From Harmothoe impar (lineage: Eukaryota > Annelida > Polychaeta > Phyllodocida > Polynoidae): a DNA stretch of 64,000 nucleotides. The notes below the pieces were generated by a model. It was given only the letters and a program-made list of their open reading frames with translations, did no database searches and had not been told where the DNA came from. Made by a program: the position numbers and the translations under genes. The DNA lies in assembly GCA_947462335.1 (NCBI GenBank), contig OX381709.1, positions 43,184,933 through 43,248,932 of the forward strand, written 5' to 3'. Below, one piece after another: positions 13,918 to 27,700 of the stretch; the stretch's first letter is position 1; each line of letters begins with the position of its first letter.

Positions 13918-14045
13918 ACACCCCACTGAGCACAGAGCCTTGGATCAGCGTTGAAATAAGGTTGATAATCGTGCATTTAACCACTTTTAAATTTAACCAC
14001 TTTCAAACAGTGATTCAATGTTGGACTTCATTTTGTGCCATTGGT
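13918..14045. repeat. Degenerate CCCACTG-ended palindromic element, third family member
   Basis: Begins CCCACTGAGCACAGAGC, contains GTTGATAAT and TTCAATGTTGGACTT, and ends TTTTGTGCCATTGG. These resemble the GTTGATTCAATGTT words and the TTTTGTGCCCACTGGG end of the better preserved copies at 45253-45361 and 46330-46412. It looks like an older copy of the same short palindromic family. The assignment rests on shared words only. Confidence 0.45.
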
Positions 14046-14864
14046 GACTGGTGGATGTACTCATTAATATTCATGCACAAACTGGATCGATAGCTTTAAA
14101 TAACCATTTCATATTTCACAGAATTAAATCAACATGCTATTGCATTATTCTCTCATGTTATTAGAGTTAGTAATAATACATGTATACATGGCTCATCCAT
14201 ATATTCCGTTCTCGGTCGTCAACCCTTTACAAGCACCTATCCCAATAAGTTATTTATCTGACATTATAAATGAAGCTGTATGTATGGGGCCAAACCATAG
14301 ACAATAGCATTCCGGAAGTGAAGTCTGGATGCACGCAGCTGACCCATATAACCTATGTTTCTGCCTTGGCTTATAGACCATGAATGGCCACATAATGAAG
14401 CAACACATTTCTGGATTAACCAACGTCTCCATGGTTGGGTAATAAAGCACATAATTATGTCAGCGTTATTAGAAGTGAGAATCTGCGTTTGAGGAATATT
14501 TTGGATGTTAGAGAATGATAATCACTTTTCCATTTCGTCAGTATGCATTTTCACTGCATTGGTGTTTGTTTTTTCTAAAGAAAAAGAATCGATCAGAGAG
14601 CATATCCTTCTTGTAATTGTTGTTGTTAATGTTGTTGTTGTTGTTGTGAACTAGATATTGCTCTATGTTGTGTTGTGAGTTGCTCAGGTTGTGTAAATGT
14701 GTAAGGACGAGGTATCCCAGGGATGGAGTGGGGGAGGGAGGGAAGAGGCCGGTGTTGGTGATGCATTATTAAGGTGTGTCAACTGTGTATGCTACTGCTA
14801 GTGGTGTCGGTAGGTGTGTGAGCAGCTCCTAATGCCATTTACCATCATGTGATCTCAACCACAG

Positions 14865-14947
14865 GAGGAGCAGGAGGAGGAGCTGGAGCAACAGAAACAG
14901 CAGGAGGAGGAGGAGGAGGAGGAGCTGGAGGAGAGACATTCAGACAG
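14865..14947 (+). other. GAG/CAG-rich stretch with flanking splice-like sites upstream of ChAT exon 1
   Basis: The stretch is preceded by CTCAACCACAG and followed by ACAG|GTGAGA, so it has the outline of an 83-bp internal exon. One frame would encode an acidic, Glu/Gln-rich helical peptide. A simple GAG/CAG repeat with chance splice sites explains it equally well. It is not included in the ChAT model because it does not join exon 1 obviously. Confidence 0.25.
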
Positions 14948-15221
14948 GTGAGACCTGATAGGACACATGGACACAGCAGACACCGTGGAGTGACCACCGT
15001 GGAGTGATCACGACCACCAGTACCATACACCACCTCCTCCAGTGTCCTACACCACCAGGAGCAGCTTAACAGCATTAACTCCCGGGGGTGAGCAGCCTAC
15101 CAGTGGACCAGGCTCCCCGGGCGGCCCTTCCCCGTCCACCCGGCCCTATCAGCTGCAGCAGCAGCTCGGCAGGGCGTTTTCCTCCAGGCGTGCCCGGAGC
15201 GGCCCCCTCCCCGCCCCGGTG

Positions 15222-15335
15222 ATGGCGGAGACGCCGGCGCCCATCCCGGTCAGCTGCCGGTCCCACCCGGTGAGGCAGTACGTGCAGAGGGTGGCCTCCA
15301 TCGACGAGGAGAAGTACCCAGAGTGGAACATCAAG
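15222..15335 (+). CDS. ChAT: ChAT coding exon 1 (residues 1-38)
   Basis: Starts at the first in-frame ATG (GTGATGGCGG) and ends AACATCAAG|GTGAGC, phase 0. It encodes a variable N-terminus ending in SIDEEKYPEWNIK, which runs directly into the RPLPKLPVP of exon 2. The frame is open upstream to 14994, reading a Pro/Ser/Gln-rich sequence that may be 5' UTR or an N-terminal extension. The surroundings (15100-15300) are CpG-rich, so a transcript could start near this exon. Confidence 0.75.
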
Positions 15336-15667
15336 GTGAGCTGCTCTTTTGTACTGTTTGTATTCTTTTATTACAGGCGAATAGGTATCATGGACTGCAC
15401 TTTAAAGGGACGTACCGACTTATTAATAAACAGGAGATACCAGATCTTACTGTTAACATAAGGACATACTTAGGAGCACTAGCAAAAGATCTTGTCCCAG
15501 AAGAACTAGATACATCTCCTTTACAATGTAGGCATGTTGTTTACATTATGTAACAATGTGGTGAGACATCACCCCCCCCCCACAGCCCCCCCCCCCCCCA
15601 TGCCATTTGGCTACGGCAAATAGATGTAAATGCAGAGCATAAATCTAGCAAGGAACGTGTTCAGTTC

Positions 15668-15756
<89 letters not shown>

Positions 15757-18700
15757 GTCACATCTTCCATGTCTTAGCCACATTGTTCTCATTACCTAAA
15801 TACCTCATTGGGGAGAAGTATTTGCCATGTGAGATTTTAAGGTTTTCTCATGGGAATGACAAGTCTGTAATGAGTCTGCATCAACCTGAGTATCTTGTGT
15901 ACAGGTCCCATTAAGGCTATGTTCATGATGCTGGAGGAATGTGTGTAATTTGATGTATTCTAATAGACTGTGTATAACTGTATTATAAGATACAGTAGCA
16001 CTCTTGTCTCACACATAGACATGTCATTGACCGGGACGTAGCACACGGTATCACAGCGTACATAGAGACTATTAGTTATGCCTTACTTTGATTTAATATT
16101 CATGAGTACACTGGAATGCATCATACCTCGGCTACACTCGAGTGGATATATTAGTGAGCTGTACTCTATCGATGGATTATGCAGTCAGTGGGCGGTACTA
16201 TAGGTACTGTTAAACCTAGGTGAATTTATGTAACCGTACATAGATACCGTTAATCAGGTTTACACATCGCTAATATCATCATGACTTCACATAACATACC
16301 CTTCATGGTATGGTCAAATATCCCCGGCTCCATTTTCAAACAACCCTAAAAAGGGAGTCCCCTCCAATCCTATCAATATTCCATAATGTAGCCCCCACTG
16401 CCTGGACACGGTTGGCACCAGTCCTACTCACATCTAGACACATCTGCCTACTCTGACAGAGATAATAACGTATCCCATTAAGAAGAGGATGGCCAACGTC
16501 ATCCTCTGATGATAGACCAAAGGTAGTTCATCTTTGCCTGTAGTCTTGTAGTTTACTGTCCGCCTGACGGGTGTGTAGCGTGCCAAGGGAGGTTCTCCCT
16601 CTCTGTATTTGTACCTTACAGAGACATTTGAGGCAGGATGTGACAAACCAAGGCATGGCATATAGAGACTATGTAGCAGCTCACATGAGGGATTACAGAG
16701 TACCACATAATGTAATCTATATCATATGTAAAGAATAAACCGTAGATTATTTCAGTCTTTCTGGATTCTCTGTCAGCAAGGGACAGCCGGACGTTGAGCT
16801 ACTGAAAAAATCAATGCACATCCCTTATGTCAGTTTTGTGTTCAAGCCAAAGAAAACCAGGTGCCTTTCTGCCTGTTTACTATGAGAACATCCGAATATA
16901 ACTTATAAGTATGTTATCTTCAAAATAGGCCCCGAAGTGTCACTTGTGCTATAATGATTGGGACATTCTCAGAGCTTTAGTACCATTCAAGTAATCAAAC
17001 TTACCACACACAGTGTAAGTATTATTCAGATAGCACACACCTCAACAGGCTCAGAGTTCTAGAGGTATGCAAGTTAATATACGCACAGGCATATTGAAAT
17101 GTACCTCAAAGGCCGAGTGGCATAGCAAAATAATATATACCACATACATATTGAAACTAGTCTCAGCATGTAAATAGTAATAAAGATTGAGTCACAGAGA
17201 AATAGAATTCCTCTCACTATGGAAATGGCATGGGAAAGAATGTCTATTTCGCACACAAAACACTCAATGTGTAAGTATGATAGTAGGTAGGACAGCCAGA
17301 GACCGCTTTCACGGCCCTGTATCTGTCACAGTGCTAACAAAACAGAATGATGATATCTTTAAAAGTTAATGCTAGGGAGCCCCTCAAAGTTGGGAGAGTT
17401 CTGGTAGTCCCTTGAGTATATACACTCTAAGAACAGTGTGTTACGTTTACACACTTATCAACACACTTTTCTGAAGCCACTTTTAACACACATTTTGGTG
17501 TAACACACTACCCACTACACTCTCTTTGCCAAAAGTGTGTTGATCTCAAAAGTGTGTTGCAAATTTGTGTGTAGAAATCCCTATGCATGTTCCCGTAACA
17601 CACTGTTCTTAGAGTGTAGCCAGGGAAAAGCCTGTGACCAATCCAAGATGAACCTATTACACAGGCACATTGACACAAGTCTCAGTATGTAAGTAGTATA
17701 TGACATTGAACCTACTACACAGGCACATTGAAACAAGTATCATTATGTAAGTAGTAAATGAATTTGAACCTACTACAAAGGCACATTGAAACACGTATCA
17801 TTTTTTATGAATTTTAGAATCATAGGATGAGTAGTATAAGAAGATGAACCTATTACACAAGCATATTGACACAAGTCTCAGTATCTAAGTAGTATATGAC
17901 ATTGAAACATGTATCATTATCTATGAATTTTAGACATTTTAGAATTTCAGAAATTGAACCCGGGCCACAGCCCCAAGGGGACACTTACTTTTCTTCTGAC
18001 AACAGTTGATCAAAAATGCTACCTTTGTTATGGTACTTCAGACCCGAAGCTCCTTGTGGAACTGGACCATTATTAAGGGGCTATTAAAGACTGGACGATT
18101 TTTGCCGAAAGGAGAACCCTTGGCGATTTTGTGAAAAAAATATTCCCACTAACCGCATATGTATGAATACAAGATGTACAAAGAGCCCCCCTCCCTAATG
18201 CCAGGGTGTGAGTTTCATAAGGATTCGAACCAAATGCCCAGGCATATAGAAACTAGTCTAGTTGGAAGATCAATATAATTATAAGCAGGTGGGCCCATCG
18301 TACATGTTTGATCAGGCTACATCACTGCAAAGAAATGGACACTAATTTGAAACGCCTCCGGTTCAAAATATAAGGCACTGGGGTAAATGTAGTTATATCA
18401 TGTTCTCGCACTCCGTATTTTGTTCTTAATTGCTTATCAAAGTATTATCAGACCCTAGATGGTATATTTACCGTAGCTAGTTAAACTACAGATATAGACG
18501 ATTAGTCATAATCAGACCAGGGGAGGATTAGGTCATCTGGACTAGATGGCATGACATTTAAGTGACTAAATTGGAGGAGGGAACACCCATGGGGAACCTC
18601 ACGTTTTCACTATGAAAGGTTAGAGAGACAAGGGTAATACCTGTTTAATGTCAAGCTAACATTAACCTGGCATTAAAGACACCTTAATAGAAAGCCAATA

Positions 18701-21700
18701 AAGGATATAAAACATAGCTCGCTAAGGGGCGTAATCCTGTGGTATTTTATTAGTAAGACTTAATAGTGGGCTAGTAGATACGATTAGGAGCTACCGAAGG
18801 CTTTATAAGATTTCAGAATCAGATACTTCCCCTCGATCTCAATAAAAATGTCACAGCTGCGCGGGAGTGTTTTGAATTGACATTTTGTTTTTCTCAGTCA
18901 AGGGACCTATCTCATTAATTGCCTTACAATATTTTAAAATCGAATGAAATAAATCTTAGACAGAACTTTGATTTCCAAGAAATAACAACCACATGTACAT
19001 TAATATAATTGAAGTAGCCTATACAGGGTTGTCTAAACTTCAAAACAACAGTGCAAATTCTAAATTGGTTCAAAGTTCACAAGCGGGTCCCTGAAACATG
19101 AATAGACTAGATGGTCACCTAAATAGCCGGTCCCTGGTTGGATACTCATCCTTCAGTGGTGGTACTCTGAGGTGAACTTTGGTGGTAGTGAGTGGAAAAT
19201 AACATTAGATGTGTGTAATTGACATTAGACTGGTTTGGTCCCAGTCATCATGAATCACACAGACAGCAGTTCTCATTATAAGGCCTTCATGTTGCCTTCA
19301 AAGATGCTGACTGAAGCCTCTAGAAGTCTGGTGAGATTGCTGTCATTGGGTAAGAGGATACGCTGTATATATTTAGTTGCCTGTCTGTACCCCTTCCCCT
19401 GGGCAACACAAATGGTATGACATAACTCCACCCTCTATATGTATAGACGTGGGCGTGGGCGTGGGCGTGGGCGTATAGACTTGAAGAGTTATATGAGTTA
19501 GCAAACTTCAATGGGTTCTACCTAGTTACTTGGTCTCTCTACGTTGGTATTGTCTCCGTGCTTATTAACCAGTGACCTGATCAGTTATGCGATTAGTGGG
19601 AAAAGGTAGGGTCAATAAGGGAGAGGGGGGTTTCTCAAGGGGTTGAATAGAACTGACTAACTTGTATTGCACGGAATCGCCATTATAACGGTGTTCTTCC
19701 GTGTACATTGGCCGGAGTATGGAAGCCATAGAGTTTCTCGGCAAATAACAAACTATTCAAACTATCGTAAATTCATGCGTATAACCCGCACCTCGCGTAT
19801 AACCCGTACCCCGAATTTGGGAGAATCATATAAACCGCACCTGGGATCTGAAAATTGCCATTTTAGTACTGTACATTCAAAAACCCGCTGCAATGATATA
19901 TACCTTGCACTAGAGGTTTGGTTCGCATATAACCCGCGGGTTATACGCGGGAATTTACGGGGTTGTATCATCCTTCACGCATCCACTTCCTCCTGTATAG
20001 GTTTACAGTTTTTATCCACGCAGACTATGGTGGATTTCCAAGACTGCAGTCACATGAGATCTATATAGCTGATATGACACCCCATATAGCCATGATTCTG
20101 TCCTTCGAGTCAGTGACTCCATGGTGTGACTACCCTTTCTGCCCCTCCTCCCCTTGGAGCCAAGTGACACCCTCGCTCGGCATCAAGGTCAGACGCCTAT
20201 CTGAGGTCACGGAGAAACAATATCGACGTCAATAAGACAAAGGATTGCCCCCGACCTTTCCCAGTCTCCGGCCTTTTACTCTAACACCCTTTACATCCCC
20301 CTCCCCACCTCCAACCAGTCCCACACGACCCCCACCTCCCTCTACCCACCTCCAGCGCTGTCCAACCCGCCCCTATTCCCCTTTGGCAGCCGGCTAAATT
20401 TACACAAAATATGACCTTGGGACGCTGGCTTCCTACCCCCACCCCCGCCCCAACTTAAGGGGCGGCTTCTACTGTGAGCCGCCATGGAGGATGGGGTATC
20501 GTTGGGGTAGTAGCATTGGAACAGAGGATGCCGTTTAAGGACAGTGGCTGAACTGGCACGTTTTGCTACAGACACACACACACCCTCCAAAACCAGCAAT
20601 GTTCCAAACCAGCGCTAATTATTGTTATGGCCGCAGACAGAGCCGGGGCTATATAGGCAATTAAGCTGGTAGGTTGTAGGGCGGAGTGTTGAGGGCGGAT
20701 AGGTGGGGAGGGGGAGGCGTGGGCGGAGTTGGACACTTGGGACAGATGAGGTGTGGGTTGGGTTATTATGAGGGGTGGGGGGTGGCAGTGGTTAGCTGCA
20801 CAGGTCAGCCACACAGCCCCAAAGGGGCTTGTTTACCAGCACCCTTCCCACCACCCTGGGGCCCCCAGCACCACACCCTGCCTCGCCAACAGACAAGCCA
20901 ACTGGCCACAAATCTAATTACAAAGTTCACACAGAGCAACTCCCACTGCGATCAACTTCCGAACCCGAGCAGCTCCCCTTTCCCAATCAGAGTAACAAAC
21001 ATGGTGTATTTTTTATGATATCTACTGCGTGTATGCAAATATGGCTCCTGAACAATTAGAATGTACAGGATTTCTTTTGATAAAAGAAAGAATTAAAGTA
21101 ACATAATAACCCCCCCCCCCGCCCCCACCATTGATATAATGTTCTGAGTAAAAATATTTAAAATTTGAGGCATTTGTACTTCCGGGTAAATACCTGAAGT
21201 AAGAGGCCCTAGTGTATACTAGGGTAGATTCGTCTTGAGTCGGCCACATACCTTGGGACGGACACTGGAGTTTGTGCTTGGTCAAGCATTCTAATCTATT
21301 TATTTGTGAATGATGGTAAAACCATACATGAGTACTTAGAAATATCAGTGTCACTCTTATGGTATGTGTCCGACTCATGGTGAATCTATCCTAAAGGACC
21401 TACTCCTCTCCCTAAACAAATATCAGTGTCACTCTTATGAACAATTTCAGTGTCACTCTTATGGTATGTGTCCGACTCATGGTGAATCTACCCTAAAGGA
21501 CCTACTCTTCTCCCTGAACATCTGAGCTGCTCACACCCCCTATACCCCTCTAGAACTAGCGGAAAGGAGTAGCTGAGTCTTTGAAGGACATCTGGTAGCT
21601 TTTAGCTACACTAGTAGAAGACAGGGGCTGGCTACGGTGGTGGTGATGGTGGTGGCCGCGACACAGCCGGGGTTGTCAGCCTGTGCTCGGCAGCATTAGC

Positions 21701-24700
21701 TTGTTGTCGGCCTGGCGGACATGAGAAGAAGATACCAATTAAGCCGCCAGAGCCGACACTTTCCCAGCCCTGGTCTCTTTGTCAGACGGCTTTGTTGCTC
21801 TCTCTGCCTCTCTGCACGGCAGCGATTTGTCCGCTAGGCGACATCACCGTCGCCGTCTTGGCACGACGCCAAAAGATACTCCACTTTCGCAGCGGGAGGG
21901 GATTCTTTTTCTTCGTTTCTTTTAGGCGTTTCTTCTCTTTCTGGCCCTTTCCACTCATCCGGCCCGCCGCCACGCACGCCAAATGTAGTTAAGGGACGGA
22001 AATTGGTCTGGTAATCTGACTGATTAATGCAGAAAATGAAGACGAGGGTTGGTTCTAGGGGAGAGGGTGCGGTAGTTGGGGGATTCAGGGGGTATGGGGA
22101 AGAGGAACCAGTGGGAAGGAGGGGGTGGGAAAGGGAGAAGGAGAAGAAGGGAGCAGGGGGACCGGAAGCGGAAAGGCACATCACATGGTGCGTACGACAC
22201 GCCACCAACGTGACCGATTGCATGTGTGTCAGAGCCTTCCTGTTCCTCCCCGACTTTCCCGCCAATCCGGGTCTTGCCGGCTGTATGAATATCGTCTGCG
22301 GGCAGAATGCCGTCTGCCTGAATGAAACCCGGCTCCCAATCCGTCAGTCAGATTGGACAGACACACTATATCCGCTAAATCGGCATTTTGTATGGTGCAG
22401 ATCCCTGGAAAGACCTTAAAATGACATTCCTATAGTGAAAAGTTCAGATTCCCACTGAAATAAACATTCCAAAGCCGTCCCGTTTGAATGTCATAATTCC
22501 TGAGTCATATGTCAATTCTTCTCCAGGCATTCCTTTATTTCCACTGTCCGATTTCTTTTCATATCAAACATTCTTAAAGATTATTTCAAACTATCAAACA
22601 TACTTTTTGTAACAAACAAATAACTCATTTAGTTGAAAAGATATTAAGAGGTTAGAACGTCCTAGCTTCGAGTATAGTCTGAATAAAACGTTTTCCATGG
22701 AACTCTGAATGGGCCCTCACAAAACCCAAAGGTAACATCTGCCAGCGAGAAAATAACCGTTTTATTTAGCGCGACAGCTCTTGTCGAGCTGCTTCTCCAA
22801 AGCCAGCATGTTTGTCGAGATGAAATTACTTCCGTTTCAATTTGCGAGTAAAGAAATGGTCTCCTGTGAGCGGGTAGCTGCAGTCGATATTCGGGGACAT
22901 CGTAAGATGACACTGTGTGATATGAGGGAGCTTTCCTCCAGTGTTGGCAGATGGGACCAACTCAGAGGCAGCTTCTCCAGAACTATTTTATGTTCGTACG
23001 ACATGCTTAAGTCCTGTTTGCAGGTAAAAGTGCTTGACAACCGAGACAATTATTAGATGAAAAAGGTTTTACTTGAATATGTTTCATCTGCAATGAAATG
23101 TCATTTTAAATGGCTTTCCCCGAAATGAAGTCCAAAAGTGTACAGGTGCTTTTTACTCCAATTTGCCCTTGCTAGATATAGCCAATACCAAGTAGAGCCA
23201 CGTCTTCTTGGTATCGATGGAAATAGACCTTTGCAAATAATGGGCTTGGAGGCAGGTTTCCGGTCGATGGAGGTGACATTTTGTACACTTTAGGGATATA
23301 AATATTCAATACTCTGCCGTGCTAGCGTCCGCTCCACACTCCTTTGCACTCAGTTAAACAAAGCAGGAGTAAACATGCAGCTCTCGTCTGGTTGTCGTCT
23401 GCAATGAATGTGGGTACACACACACTCTTAGATGGTGATAAACAAACATGTCGTCATGTAACGTAAGCCCTCCTACCATAACACATGCAGTGGTAGGATT
23501 CGAAGGGTCATTTTGTTTCCTCGGAGTTTCCTCGGTTTCCTCGGTTTTTAATAATCTCACACGACGACAATTGAAGGGAGGCTGTATGCAAATGCACTTG
23601 ACATAAATCTTAATGAAATGACCAAAAATAATTTATATGAATCCATTCCCAGCCATCCTACGCTTAAGTTAGTCTTCTCTATGATTGGTATTGCCCAACC
23701 CTGATAATATTCCATCCTTTGAATTCCCAACTGTCAACACTACAGTATACGTGTACCACTGGCGTCGAAGGTTTGCCTGCCGCCAAGGATGCATACTGTC
23801 CAGCCATATCCCCTGTATATGCCTACACACCTGGATGACCCCTCCTCCTTGACCCCACACACAGGTGTAACCCTTACCTGTACATTGATCCCCAACCTGA
23901 GACCCCCCCCCCCCCCCCCCACACACACACACTCATGGACACACTGTCCGAGGCGCACGGATCGAAGTCACAGCTTATCAAATATTTAACTTGTCCTTCA
24001 CAATCCTTCTTAGCAGAGACCAGTCTTCGTCTCACTCTCAATTCACAAGTGTGTTCCAACTGGGGTATACATGTTCCAAAACTGGTTTCTTCTTTTCCTA
24101 CTTTCTGTCACACCTACCCTTTTCACCCATCTTTCTGCCTGTCTGTGTGTGTGTCGATCTCTCTATCTCACTCTATGGCTTTCTGTCTACCTCTCTCACT
24201 GTCTCTAGTTAGTAGGGCCTGGTGTTCTGAGAGTAAGATAGCTTTGTGAGTGTGTATAACAACCAGGTTATATGATAATATCTAAATTGCTTATTACATG
24301 CATTCAAATTGGTGTTGGAAAATAAAAGTTGTGTCCGCCTTTTCAAGGTTATCATTGGTTAAATATCTGAGGGCAACCGCAAATACGCCTAATACCTGAA
24401 ATGCATTTTAACCGTCCGTTATCACCTTTATGGGCAGGTTATGGTGAATAGCTTTATGACACAGGTGAGGGTATTTTCATCAGCAGGCTGCCAGATCTCC
24501 CACACACCCAAAACTACCATTAGTAGTTTCCATAACCTAGCATCCTAACCTTTTAACAAATAGTGGAGGGGCAGAGCCACCTCTAACAGGATATCATTTA
24601 CCTACTGGAGGAGTAATCAGGTTCTCCTCCTGGTGGTGGTGGCACCAGGAGGCAGGTAGTGCCCCTCACCTATTGTTTGTAGGGTGGCTGAGTGATGAGA

Positions 24701-27700
24701 GGGTAGCGTGCCCACCCACCAGGTCTCTGTTGACCTTAAGTGCTCCAACCTGGAGTGGGCTATCGATGGGTTCCTTTCAACTGTCCCAAGCTACTTTTAT
24801 GGAGGTGGAAATGGTGACTGTAATGGGTGCTGGAGTTGGTTGAAGTAGGGGCCATTGTAGGGGTGGAGACTGCAAGGTGGGACCGGGAGGAATTACACAC
24901 AGGCGAAAGGAAGATGGAAAGAAGAACAGGGATGGGTGATAATTATATAGCAAATAGAGGGAAAACTCAAAGAGACTGAGAGAGATGAATCCTGAAGTGA
25001 GGAGGGAATGACACGAAGAGCTAAAGCAACATGGGTGAAATGCAGAGACTCATTAGACTGTAATTCTATTGGAAATGACAAGGACATGAGAGAAGAGAGA
25101 GAGCAATAGAGAGAAGAGACAGGAAGAGGGAAGAAAAAAACAGACATACAGAACAAGCATTTTGAATTGTTCAAGTACTCATTCGAAAATAATAGTATGT
25201 GCTTTTAATAGAGCTTTCAAGAGCTATACATACATTGTCATCCCAATACCACAAGTTCCATGCCAGATCCTCGGCTGACCCAACCAACCTCCCACATCCC
25301 CTACCCCCCAGCGCCCCATCCCATCCCATAACCCCCACCTCTTCCATGGGGTACCGACCAGCAGACGTGGCTAGCACGGCAGTGGCTGCATGGGAGCACT
25401 TGGATCGATGCTGGGTCAATACAGGCCGCAGCGACATGGCTTACCGTGTGAAAATGGGACAAAGAAACAAAAGACTGTCGATTGGACAGCACCTGGGAGG
25501 AGCTGGGGGTGGTGGACAAGGGACAGGCATGTCCTACTCTACCCAGGAGGCACTGTATATTGTTGCATAGGAAAGTATATACTAATGTAATATTATGTTA
25601 ACCCTGGGGTATACACACATGTATGCTACTGTATACAATCTCCATTTGATTATCTGAGAATTTATATTTCTTATCGGTGGTTATATTCATTGATATTATT
25701 CTAACATATTGTATGCGCTAGAAATCCATGCTGAGGAAATGGAAACTTGTAGTTCTCGGAATTTATCCTAGTATGAAGTTAAGTATTAGGAATAAGACAG
25801 TTCTAATCATAATCATAATGAGCAAACTCTGGCTTCCGTGTTGCCCTGGAGAAGGGTGGAACCGTGTTTGCTTTGCCTTGTAAGGGTAACATGATACTAT
25901 TGCCGAGGTTATGCCCCTGTCCTTTATCCACCCTTTCCCCTGTCCTTTTGACCGCACCACCAGCCCAGTATACGTCCTTGGTGAGACTGTAACAGATCTA
26001 TTCATAGCGAGTGTCAAATTACTGCACCATGTCTTGATATGGCTTCACTGTCGTCTACATAACTTAAAGGCCCAGCGCCCCTATATATAGAGCTGAGTAC
26101 CTGTCCCGACTGCACTCCGACTGTTACTGGACGTGCAGTAAGAACTGCGGGTTTAAGATGGCAAGTGTAGTTCTTAAAGTTGCGGTAATGTGTCGGCGAA
26201 TCAAATTAAGAAGTATTTGAAAGACTGATAAGATCATAGCCCTCTGTAGGTATTCTAAAGTGACAAGTGAGAAAACAATACCATATGACATGTCCGAAGG
26301 AAAGGGACCTTACTCTTTAGTAAGTGCACCAGATACGTGTACAACTATCCCAGTAAACAAAAAAAAACATTATGTAACATTTCATAACGTTTCTCTAAGG
26401 CTTCTTACTGTGGCAGAACGTTATATAACGTTTAAAACGTTATTTTGACGTACAAATACGTTTTTTTTGTTAACTGGGATACTCTTAGAACTAGACAAAG
26501 GGAGAAACATGACACAAGTAATGCTATCCATTCGCGCGTTCATGGATATTCCTACATTGCTGTGGGACATCATTAGGTAGAATCTAGAAGTACAATGAGT
26601 GACTATTTCTCCCGTTTCTAAATTCAAGCTCAGGTCAAGAGGTAACCTCTGTGACTCCAGTGGTGATTGGCCTATCCCACTTCTGAAGTGTACTGGTCTC
26701 TATCTCCCACTCTCACCCCCTACCCCCCCCCCCCCACACACACACACACTCTCTCACACCCCTCATCATCCAGCCACTCCACACCCTTCACCCAGCAGTG
26801 CCAATCACTTAGGTCTGATTGTCGACGTCACAGTTCATCAAAGAACCCCACCACAAAATCAATATTTGTTTTCGCCCTCGCCAAAGGTATCATTCTGGGA
26901 GATTTAACCCGAAAAGAGCCGCGCCCACCGACGTCCTACAATTGCTTTGCTAAATAGAAATATCGATTGGGTGCTATTAAATGGAGTGTAGGGGTGTGGG
27001 GTGGGGGTATGGCCCTAGAAGTGGCTTATCATTACTGGATATGGCCAGAACATAGGGAGTTGGTGGCTGCTGTGGCTGCCTCCCTACGTCCCAGAACGGC
27101 AGTCAATATAGTCCCCGCCCCCTTGGACTGTAGGGGTGGTCATGGGGCTACCGTACCGAGCAGATAATGATCACCCTCCTTCCTGGAATACCAACTGCTC
27201 GCCAGAACTCCAGCGCCTGGCTGGAGGAAAATGGAAATAGCTAGGAATGGTGCATATAGAAGGTAGACGGTTAATAATATCCCCTCCCGGCCCAAAACAC
27301 ATACACATACACAACCCTGCACCGGTTCTACCGTTATAGAAAAATAGTGCAACCCTTTTGAGAAAAGTGGCCTGAAATTATATTTTTCCATGTATCCAAT
27401 CTGGACTATTTTTAGGTACTCTCTAGATGGCTGAGCTACTCACGAGTGGCATATCTAATCTAGGGCGGTGGGACGCTGGTGGTTTGAGTGGTGGTGGGCA
27501 GCAGGGGATCATTTCGCTGACCAATATTTGCCTTGAATCAGGGTACACCTTGCGGAAAGGGATGGCAAATCCTGTCGATCAAAACTCAATTACTCGAAGG
27601 AAACGGTGTCGACCGTGAGTAAACATGAGCAGTTCGTCGCGCCACCTGCCGCTGGGCCTGAGCAGCTCACACGGGCTATGCAGCTCCATAGGGTCTGCGC

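Larger units (their letters stand above)
4753..14860. other. Spacer between VAChT and the first ChAT coding exon
   Basis: About 10 kb without a supportable coding exon; the open frames are short and compositionally random. The first AATAAA after the VAChT stop is at 5304-5309, with another at 7355-7360, so the VAChT 3' UTR probably ends in this part. By analogy with other cholinergic loci the spacer is expected to be intronic to longer ChAT transcripts. Small items seen are a (TA)n run at 8583-8606, a CACGTG and COE/EBF-like cluster at 5564-5586, the motif site at 11534-11548, a degenerate GAGCAGCTC-type repeat at 12340-12440, and a (GTT)n run near 14620-14647. Confidence 0.6.

Noticed and set aside
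18218..18230. Good B-box word GGTTCGAATCC on the minus strand
   Set aside because: No A-box lies at the right distance on the same strand, so neither a tRNA nor a SINE head is supported.
24624..24653. CTCCTGGTGGTGG...CACCAGGAGG hairpin
   Set aside because: Short dyad in GGT-rich DNA; within what is expected by chance in low-complexity sequence.
24682..24780. tRNA-like segment (GGTGGCTGAGTGATGAGAGG)
   Set aside because: The A-box-like word is fair, but no acceptable B-box or cloverleaf follows at the right distance.
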